A stretch of DNA of 64,000 nt from an uncultured Thermodesulfobacterium sp. (lineage in GTDB: Bacteria > Desulfobacterota > Thermodesulfobacteria > Thermodesulfobacteriales > Thermodesulfobacteriaceae): positions 29,609 to 93,608 of the forward strand of contig CALLJG010000008.1 in assembly GCA_938091335.1 (NCBI GenBank), in the 5' to 3' direction. The position numbers and the translations under genes were made by a program. Shown here piece after piece: positions 56,960 to 64,000 of this stretch (position 1 is the first letter of the stretch; every line of letters starts with the position of its first letter). Under the pieces are notes generated by a model. It searched no databases and was not told the origin of the DNA. It saw only the letters and a list, made by a program, of their open reading frames with translations.

Positions 56960-57577
56960 ATGGATGAACCTAAGAGCAAAGATCAAATTTTTTTAAGTGA
57001 ACCTGAGAACGACGTTTTTCCTATAAAAACTTCTATAGGAGCTTTCAAAAAAAGAAGAGAAACTTCAAACAGAGCAGAAATGTTGTTAAAAATGATAAAA
57101 GATCCAGACAGTATAGTTCTAATTCGTCCTCCTAGGAAAACTTTACATCATGTTATTACTTTAAACAGACTTTTTGCAAGGGCAATTAATGCTTTTTTAA
57201 GTAAAAAACTAACTAGGGAGGAAATAAAAAATTTAGAAACTCAGATTCATACTCTAGCTATAACTAGTTGGAACAAGTTAGGGACAGTTTATTCTTTTGC
57301 TAATGAAAACAATCTTGAAGCATGGAGAAATTTTAATGAAAACCATGAACAAAAGGAAGCAATAATAAGGCAAAATATAAATACAGACATTTATGTGGCA
57401 ATACCTAACAGCAATGTAATAGGAATGTTATTTACTGTAATAAAGCACATGTGTATTGCAAGAAAAAAACTAAGATGGCAAGTTGATTTAAGACTAGCTG
57501 AAGTTTTATCAGATATAGCAGAACTTATTACAGGTGAGATAAAAAAGGTTATAGAAGACTTAAATAAAAAATTATAA
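56960..57577 (+). CDS. hypothetical protein
   Basis: 205 aa with AGGAGGT SD; no family recognised. Confidence 0.75.
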   Translation: MDEPKSKDQIFLSEPENDVFPIKTSIGAFKKRRETSNRAEMLLKMIKDPDSIVLIRPPRKTLHHVITLNRLFARAINAFLSKKLTREEIKNLETQIHTLAITSWNKLGTVYSFANENNLEAWRNFNENHEQKEAIIRQNINTDIYVAIPNSNVIGMLFTVIKHMCIARKKLRWQVDLRLAEVLSDIAELITGEIKKVIEDLNKKL

Positions 57578-57620
57578 AGGTCTAAACCAAGTGAAAAAAA
57601 AGTTAAAGGAGGTATAAAAT

Positions 57621-58979
57621 ATGATTATTCAAAATCAAAACACGAATATCAACACAAATATCATGTTAGCAAATGATTTTTTAAGTCAAAAACTTCGTAG
57701 AATTCTTCCAGTGATGGGTAGAATCAAGATTGGTGAAAAAAGGACGACTACTACTGAAGATGGAAGAATGGTTAAGTATCCTCGGAAGTTAGACCATTTT
57801 TTGATTACAAAAAACTTTCGAGATGCGAATGGTGAGTTTATTATTGATTATGAGCTAATGGAGAAGGTTGCTGCTGTAACTGGGGAGGAGCCTAATAAAC
57901 TTACGAAGATTCCTGTGGTATTTCTTTTTAAAACGCCTGAGCTTAATCTTCAAGCATGGTTTGTCCGTTTAAGGGGTGGAAAGATTTGGTGTAAGGGAGA
58001 TGGAAAAAAGGCAAGGCGTTTAAGGGAGGATGGAAGTTTTGTGATGGTAGAATGTCCTTGTGAGTATTATACTCAGGCATTTACTATTTCTGAAAGAGAA
58101 GAAAGATGTAAACTTTATGGGAGATTAAATTGTTTTATTAGAGATGCAGATATATATGGTGGTGTATGGGTATTTAACACTACTTCAACAAGGTCTCTTT
58201 CATCAATCTGGGCACAACTCACAATGTATAGCAGACAAGGGCTTTTACCTAAGAAGGCTTTTCTTCTAACTATAAATCCTGAAAAAGTTCTGGTGCAAGA
58301 TAAACAATTGACTATTTATACAGTAGGTTTAGTTTATGATCGTAGATATGGTAGTTTAAAAGGTACTGTATTTGAAGAGGTATATAACGAAATAGAGTTA
58401 CAGGAAGAAAAAAAGTTGTTAAACATTTACATTCCAAAGATAGCAAAAGAGGAAGAGATAGCTATTGAAGAAGATTTAAAAGATGAATTTTATCCTACTC
58501 AAGAGGCACAAGAAATAGCAAATGGTGTAGAAGAAGAGGAAGAAAAAGAAAAAAGAGAAGAGAAAGAGGTAAAAGAAAAGAAAGAAGACAAAGAAGGTAA
58601 AGATTTTGAAGTCAAGGTTGTTGAATTTTTTGATAAAAAGTTAGAGGGAGTAAAAAGGAAAAAACCTATTACTGAGACTCAGATAAATGTAATTATGAAA
58701 CACATGAAAAAGCATTTTGAAAAGCTTGGTATTGATCCTTCTGAGGATCCTTATATTAAGGAACTCAAAAACTTTACGTTTTACCAAGCTGTTGAAGTTA
58801 TAGAAGCGTTAAATAAAAACAAACATCATTTAGCTTATGCAATTATTAAAAAGCATGCAAATGTTATAAAAGAAAGTAGAGAACAAGAGGGCAAATCTAA
58901 AAATGATGAAGGTCTAGAGAATTTAGAAAATTTAGGTGATTTAAATGATTTAGATGATTTAGATGACATTATTTTCTAA
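57621..58979 (+). CDS. Gp3-like (recombination-directionality-factor-like) Zn/ssDNA-binding candidate with acidic SSB-like C-terminus
   Basis: MGRIKIGEKRTTTTEDGRMVKYPRKLDHFLITKN; CPCEYYTQAFTISEREERCKLYGRLNCFI...GVWVFNTTSTRSLSSIWAQL; tail DLNDLDDLDDIIF; AGGAGGT SD. Confidence 0.65.
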   Translation: MIIQNQNTNINTNIMLANDFLSQKLRRILPVMGRIKIGEKRTTTTEDGRMVKYPRKLDHFLITKNFRDANGEFIIDYELMEKVAAVTGEEPNKLTKIPVVFLFKTPELNLQAWFVRLRGGKIWCKGDGKKARRLREDGSFVMVECPCEYYTQAFTISEREERCKLYGRLNCFIRDADIYGGVWVFNTTSTRSLSSIWAQLTMYSRQGLLPKKAFLLTINPEKVLVQDKQLTIYTVGLVYDRRYGSLKGTVFEEVYNEIELQEEKKLLNIYIPKIAKEEEIAIEEDLKDEFYPTQEAQEIANGVEEEEEKEKREEKEVKEKKEDKEGKDFEVKVVEFFDKKLEGVKRKKPITETQINVIMKHMKKHFEKLGIDPSEDPYIKELKNFTFYQAVEVIEALNKNKHHLAYAIIKKHANVIKESREQEGKSKNDEGLENLENLGDLNDLDDLDDIIF

Positions 58980-59002
58980 GAATTTTCTAAGAGAGGTAAG
59001 TC

Positions 59003-59860
59003 ATGGCAAATGAATTTACGTTATCGTTTCAAAAGATTAATGCTTATTCAAGGTGTGGGTTGCAGTATTATTTCAGGTATATAGAGAATCTTAAGATTCC
59101 TCCGACTCCTAATGTAGCTGTAGGTTCTGCTGTACACCAGGCTACTGAGGTTTTTTACTTAAAGAAGAAGGAAAAGAGGGAAAATCCCAAGTTAGAGTTA
59201 ATGTTAGACACTTATAGTGACACTTTGGAGAATTTATTTTTAGAGGAGATGCTTCTTGATGATGATGAAATGGCAAAGGGGAAAGACAAGATCAAGAGTG
59301 AGTTAAAGGATGCTGGTATTAGGGTATTAAGGGTATATTACAATCAAAAAGCGATTAATTTAGACCCTCTGTATGTAGAGGAGGAGTTTTTATTATCTCT
59401 TGAGAGAGTAGCACGTGAGATGATTCTTGAAGACAAGCATTTAAGTATAGATCCTAACAAATTAGTGGGAGTTTATGTTTTAGGGTATGTAGATCTAGTA
59501 AGTACAGACAATAGAGTTATAGACTTAAAGACCAGAAGGTCAAGACCAGGGAGTGATGAAGTTGAAAAATCTCAACAGTTAACTATTTATGCTCTTGGAT
59601 TTAGGGAATTGTTAGGTAGATTACCTGAAAAAGTGGTATTGGAGAACTTAATTTTACCGCACAATAAATCATCTATGGGAAGTATAGTTAGTTTAGAATC
59701 TATGAGAACTGAGGAAGACATAAAGAGACTTCTTAGAAGAGTGGTTAGGGTAGTAGATGGTATAAGGAAAGGGGTCTTTATTCCTCCAGATCAAGGATCC
59801 TGGGCTTGCAAGTATTGTGGATATAGAAGGTTAAACATCTGTAAAGAGTATCTACATTAA
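59003..59860 (+). CDS. PD-(D/E)XK nuclease, Cas4/RecB-like with Fe-S cysteines
   Basis: LSFQKINAYSRCGLQYYFRY; VLGYVDLVSTDNRVIDLKTRR; CKYCGYRRLNIC. Confidence 0.88.
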   Translation: MANEFTLSFQKINAYSRCGLQYYFRYIENLKIPPTPNVAVGSAVHQATEVFYLKKKEKRENPKLELMLDTYSDTLENLFLEEMLLDDDEMAKGKDKIKSELKDAGIRVLRVYYNQKAINLDPLYVEEEFLLSLERVAREMILEDKHLSIDPNKLVGVYVLGYVDLVSTDNRVIDLKTRRSRPGSDEVEKSQQLTIYALGFRELLGRLPEKVVLENLILPHNKSSMGSIVSLESMRTEEDIKRLLRRVVRVVDGIRKGVFIPPDQGSWACKYCGYRRLNICKEYLH

Positions 59861-59929
59861 GTCTTAGAAATTTTCTAAAACAAAGTCTAAGTAAAAACCA
59901 AAATGAAAAAAAAGTAAGGGGTAAAAACT

Positions 59930-62900
59930 ATGTTTGAAAAAGAGCATAAATTACAAAAATTTGTTGATGAGAGATTATGCGTAAAATGTCCTTTAAATGG
60001 CAAAGTCAAGGTTCCTTGGGAAATAGAGGGATTTACTTTTTACGAGCACATAAAGACTGTTAGACCTATACCAGATGGTTATTACATTGTATTTGTAGGA
60101 GAGGCACCAGGAGAGACTGAAGAAGCACAAATAAAGCCATTTGTAGGCAAAGCTGGAAAACTTTTAAGAAGTATTATAAACACAATAAGAAATAAAAATC
60201 CTGAGTTTTCAAATCTTAAAATCATGATTACCAATGCTTGCAAATGTAAACCTACTGACAAAAGAGGCTCTATAAGGGCACCAAGTGTTGAAGAGATTAA
60301 TATTTGTAAAAAAAACCTCATAAATGATTTAAATCTAATCAAGCCTGTTCTTATTGTAGCTTTAGGTAAAAGTGCAAGTGTTGCTTTAGAGGTTCCTGAA
60401 GCAAGTAAAAAGCTTGAAGCCTTAAGAGGGTGTTCTTATCAAACAAAGTATGGGAAAGTATTTGTAACGTATCACCCTTCAGCAGTTATAAGAAATAGAA
60501 TGAAAAATTTTAAAATTTTTGAACATGACTTGATAAATGCGTTTAAGATTGCTTATAACAGTTATCTAAGTCTTAGTAAGCTTGATCAAGCTAATTCAAA
60601 TGTTTCAGATCTTAAATTTATTACCAAGGTTATCACACAAACTGAAGAACTTTTAGAAGAATGGAAAAAATTTAAAACATTATTTCAAACTAACAATGCT
60701 GTTATTACAGCTTTTGATTATGAGACTGTACCTTTTAGTTGGGAATTTTTCCCAAAGTTTGATATAAAGTTAGCAAATCTTGGTATAGATCCTTTTTCAG
60801 AGTTGTCTCACATAGCTTACGTTTCGATTGCTTACAAAAATAACTCTGAGATTTACTCATTTTCTTTTCCAGTGAAAGCTTATACTATGATGAATAAAAT
60901 AAAAGACTATATAGCTAATAAAATAGACAAATTTAAAGAAGAAGCAAGTTATATAGTTGAAAAAATTTCCAAAATCTCAAGTACTTATGATAAAAACACA
61001 AGAGAAAGCTTAAAAATGAAGTTATTTTTTTTATATCAAGAATATGGTTTTATTTCTCAAGTAATTGAGGACATTGAAAATGTAATACTGACTAGCAAAA
61101 GTGAGTTAGAGGTTAAAGTTAAGGTAAGTAGGTTTTTAAAAGATGTCACAGCAAGTTATATCTCATTTTTAGCTAAGGTTGAGCAATTCATAAATGAATA
61201 TGAAAAAGTTTATAGGATAGATGAAAATCTGGCTGAGAAAATTTTAAGAAAGTATCTTACAGAGAGAGCTATTTATAGAATAGCTCAAAATCCTCAATTT
61301 GAGATATCTTTTTCTATAATGAAATTTGGAATAGAACCGTTAATTGGGAGTGGTACTGATATTCTTGATTATCTTTTAGGATATAACACACATGCTCTGG
61401 AAGAGCTTGAAAAGAGATATTTACATGATTCTATTATAGGTTTTGTTGGAAAGAGAGAAAGTTTTAAAAGAGCTAATCAATCTTTGAAAGATTTTTCTCT
61501 ATATAATGCGTTAGACTCAGCTAAAACACTTGCTATTTATTTTAAAGAAAGTGAGATAATTAAGACTTTTAAAGACAAAAAGGTTTACAATAGTTATACA
61601 GATGTAAATCTTACCCATGCTATAAAGTGTGCAAATGAGTTTATTTCTAAAATAATTATTCCTTTTTCAGTTCATGCTTATTTAAATGGGTTAAAAATAG
61701 ATCTAGAAAAAAACATTGAACTAACGAAAAAGGTTTATTTTTACATAAACCAACTTCTTGAAAAAATAGAGAAAAAAACAGGAACCAAAAACATAAGAAC
61801 AGATGAGTTTAGAGAAATACTTTTTGAGTTAACTAAAGGTCAAATCTTGTTAACAGGGAAAAGTAACAAGCCTTCAATTTCAGAGGAGGCTTTAAAGTTT
61901 GTATATGAAAATGCAGAGGATAAAAGTTTAAAGGAACTTGTAATTTATGTCCATTCTGTTTACAAGTATGAAGGTTTATTATCTAGATATTTGGAAAAGT
62001 ATCCTTTTTACATAAACCTAGCAACAGGTAGAATTCATCCAAAATACAATCCCACTAAAACAGCAACTGGGAGGCTTTCTTGTAGTGATCCAAACATTCA
62101 GCAGATTCCAAGAGAACCTTTTAAAAGCTGTACAAATTGTTATGTGGTTCCTTTTGATCAGGAAAAAGACATATGTCCAATATGTGAAGGCAAGCTTAAT
62201 GTGCTTGTAGATTTTAGAGAGGTATTTGTTAGTGATCCTAGAAACTGTTTGATAATGGCAGATTATAGTCAAATAGAGATGGCTATACTTGCGGAGCTTT
62301 CTAAAGACGAAAACTTAATTACTGCCATAAACAATAAACTTGACATGCATAGTTACAATGCTTCAAATGTATATAAAGTTCCTTATGAAGAAATAGTTGA
62401 AAAGAAAAAAACAGATCAAAACATAGCAAGACTTAGACAAAATGCTAAGAAAGTAACGTTTGCTGTAATTTATGGGGCAAGTGAGGAGGGTATTTCTTCG
62501 AAGGAAAAGATAGGTATTGAGGAGGCAAGAGAGATAATAGAGGTTTTTTACAGTAAGCATCCCAACACAAAGACATGGATAAATCGTATGCATAATGAAG
62601 CTCTTGAAAAAGGGGTGGTATTGGTACCTACAGGAAGACCAAGATGGTTTCCTGAAAGTTTAGATCTTATGGATGAAAACACAAAGAATTTAATAAAGAG
62701 AAGAGCTCAAAACACACCTATCCAAGGTTTTGCATCTGATATAAATTTAATAACCTGCGAAATTTTGAGAAAAAAGTATGGTTTAAAAGTAATAGGTGCA
62801 ATTCATGATAGTATTCTTATAGAAGAGTCAGAAGATAAAGTTTCTGAAATTGAAACCAAAATCCAAAATGCACTTATTGATACAATAAAGCTGAGAGAAA

Positions 62901-63007
62901 GTCTTATCTTTTTAGGACTAAAATTTGTACCCAAGATATTAAATAACTTATCAGTTTTACTAAACATTGAAACCAAAATTGGTAAAACTTGGAAAGAAAT
63001 AAAATAA
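59930..63007 (+). CDS. family-4 uracil-DNA glycosylase - family-A DNA polymerase fusion
   Basis: UDG: CVKCPLNGK, VGEAPGETEEAQIKPFVGKAG, YHPSAVIRN. Exo-like: FDYETVPF...YNALDSAKTLAIYF. Pol: TGRLSCSDPNIQQIPRE, MADYSQIEMAILAELS, RQNAKKVTFAVIYGAS, AIHDSILIE. Confidence 0.95.
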   Translation: MFEKEHKLQKFVDERLCVKCPLNGKVKVPWEIEGFTFYEHIKTVRPIPDGYYIVFVGEAPGETEEAQIKPFVGKAGKLLRSIINTIRNKNPEFSNLKIMITNACKCKPTDKRGSIRAPSVEEINICKKNLINDLNLIKPVLIVALGKSASVALEVPEASKKLEALRGCSYQTKYGKVFVTYHPSAVIRNRMKNFKIFEHDLINAFKIAYNSYLSLSKLDQANSNVSDLKFITKVITQTEELLEEWKKFKTLFQTNNAVITAFDYETVPFSWEFFPKFDIKLANLGIDPFSELSHIAYVSIAYKNNSEIYSFSFPVKAYTMMNKIKDYIANKIDKFKEEASYIVEKISKISSTYDKNTRESLKMKLFFLYQEYGFISQVIEDIENVILTSKSELEVKVKVSRFLKDVTASYISFLAKVEQFINEYEKVYRIDENLAEKILRKYLTERAIYRIAQNPQFEISFSIMKFGIEPLIGSGTDILDYLLGYNTHALEELEKRYLHDSIIGFVGKRESFKRANQSLKDFSLYNALDSAKTLAIYFKESEIIKTFKDKKVYNSYTDVNLTHAIKCANEFISKIIIPFSVHAYLNGLKIDLEKNIELTKKVYFYINQLLEKIEKKTGTKNIRTDEFREILFELTKGQILLTGKSNKPSISEEALKFVYENAEDKSLKELVIYVHSVYKYEGLLSRYLEKYPFYINLATGRIHPKYNPTKTATGRLSCSDPNIQQIPREPFKSCTNCYVVPFDQEKDICPICEGKLNVLVDFREVFVSDPRNCLIMADYSQIEMAILAELSKDENLITAINNKLDMHSYNASNVYKVPYEEIVEKKKTDQNIARLRQNAKKVTFAVIYGASEEGISSKEKIGIEEAREIIEVFYSKHPNTKTWINRMHNEALEKGVVLVPTGRPRWFPESLDLMDENTKNLIKRRAQNTPIQGFASDINLITCEILRKKYGLKVIGAIHDSILIEESEDKVSEIETKIQNALIDTIKLRESLIFLGLKFVPKILNNLSVLLNIETKIGKTWKEIK

Positions 63008-63040
63008 AACTTCTAAATATCAAAAAATAAAGGGGTTCTT

Positions 63041-63322
63041 ATGAAGAAACAAGATAAAACAAAAAGTAAAGTGAAGAAAAAAGAAGAAAAATTTAGCTTA
63101 CCTTCTGAAAAGTATATCTTTATTGAGACCTATGAAAGACTAAGAAGTAAGAGTGAGTTTTTTGCTTTTATTGCTCTTAGTATATTTATGTGTTTTTTAA
63201 AGAGAAAGCTTGGTTTAGAAGAAAAGATTTATCTTGTATCTAACTTAATTGAGTTAGAGGAGCTTGATAAATACATAAAAGACCTTATAGTTCAAGGTGT
63301 AAAAAAGGGGGTATTAAACTAG
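63041..63322 (+). CDS. hypothetical protein
   Basis: 93-aa ORF immediately downstream of the polymerase gene. Confidence 0.6.
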   Translation: MKKQDKTKSKVKKKEEKFSLPSEKYIFIETYERLRSKSEFFAFIALSIFMCFLKRKLGLEEKIYLVSNLIELEELDKYIKDLIVQGVKKGVLN

Positions 63323-63841
63323 ATTTGTTCTGGTGTTTTTTCTTTTTTTCTTCTTAAATTTTCTTTCTTTTATTTCTTCAAAAAGGATCTCTTCTGGGAT
63401 TAATGGGTTCTTTTTTAAGCGGTATCTGATTTGTTCTTGAATATTTTTCTTTATACATCTTGCTTCTTTCAGCAAGAAAGGGGTCAGATTAAGAGGTATG
63501 TTTTTGCCTTTTTTTCCAAGATAATATCTTACCATTCTTACCACATTTATAGGCTCCATTTTTTTAAAATAAGAGTAATTCTTAGAAAAATAAACTGAAA
63601 ACATGTATTGCCTAATTTTGTAAGCAAAACTTTCATAGGAATAAAGATAAAGATGATATGCTAGTTTTTGAAAAAGCTTTTTATTTTTTGAGAAAGCTGT
63701 TCTAAAAACCTTTGACAAATTCCTAAAAAATGTTTTTTTATTCTGTTTTTCAGTCTTCTTATATGTGGTTGTAATAAGAAAAGCTAGCTTATAAACTAAA
63801 TTTTCCAAATCTTCTAGCTTTTTTGCATCTTTCTTTTCCAT
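63314..63841 (-). CDS. hypothetical basic protein
   Basis: 175-aa Lys-rich ORF convergent with the preceding gene. Confidence 0.6.
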   Translation of the reverse strand: MEKKDAKKLEDLENLVYKLAFLITTTYKKTEKQNKKTFFRNLSKVFRTAFSKNKKLFQKLAYHLYLYSYESFAYKIRQYMFSVYFSKNYSYFKKMEPINVVRMVRYYLGKKGKNIPLNLTPFLLKEARCIKKNIQEQIRYRLKKNPLIPEEILFEEIKERKFKKKKRKNTRTNLV

Positions 63842-63874
63842 AAAAAACCTAATAATAAAATTAGACTAACCATT

Positions 63875-64000
63875 ATGTGCAAACAAACTTATGTACCAAA
63901 GGCTATTAAATACCTGTTTAGTGTTTCTACTCTTGCTTTTAGAAAATATGGAGTCTCGTTAAGTGGAAAAATATATATCTGGGATAAAAACAATAAAAAA
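63875..64000 (+). CDS. hypothetical protein (partial, truncated by window end)
   Basis: ATG 63875: MCKQTYVPKAIKYLFSVSTLAFRKYGVSLSGKIYIWDKNNKK..., open to the edge. Confidence 0.35.
   Translation, partial: MCKQTYVPKAIKYLFSVSTLAFRKYGVSLSGKIYIWDKNNKK

Larger units (their letters stand above)
22485..64000. mobile_element. integrative (probably conjugative) element inserted at tRNA-Ala; left end near the tRNA 3' end, right end beyond the window
   Basis: tRNA + adjacent P4-type integrase + AlpA-like regulator + F-type T4SS + XRE/ImmA pair + own replication genes; exact att core not determined. Confidence 0.85.

Noticed and set aside
62018-62593. Minus-strand ORFs within the polymerase gene
   Set aside because: Antisense to strongly conserved polymerase motifs.

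Overview
AT-rich window from what looks like a Thermodesulfobacteria-like thermophile (lineage is my inference). Bases 1 to about 22.5 kb are chromosomal housekeeping genes: a cysK-cysS fusion, lpxC, pyrC/pyrB, recO, surA/degP/ppiC-type envelope proteins, rpmE, prfA, hemA, ssb, ispF, a SlyD-like FKBP and two tRNAs. From tRNA-Ala(GGC) at 22435-22506 to the right edge lies one large integrative element. It begins with a P4-type tyrosine integrase and an AlpA-like regulator. Next is a ~22.6 kb minus-strand F-type T4SS operon (TraG/H/V/B/K/E/L/TrbC/U/W/N/C/TrbI, S26 peptidase, DsbC- and thioredoxin-like proteins, plus an OmpA-domain protein and a large Cys-rich secreted protein). After that come topA, an XRE + ImmA/IrrE pair, and an unusual replication/expression module. 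That module contains a 4 x 50-bp phased palindrome array with a near-consensus sigma70 promoter, a possible sigma-region-2-like protein, a ParB-domain coiled-coil protein, a RecD-like helicase, a NusA-like protein without GXXG motifs, a Gp3-like/SSB-tailed protein, a Cas4/RecB-like nuclease, and a 1025-aa family-4 UDG to family-A DNA polymerase fusion with a C4 zinc-finger insertion. No relaxase, TraD coupling protein, pilin or right att site is visible; the element runs past the window edge. All family calls come from reading the sequence and remembered motifs; no searches were run.
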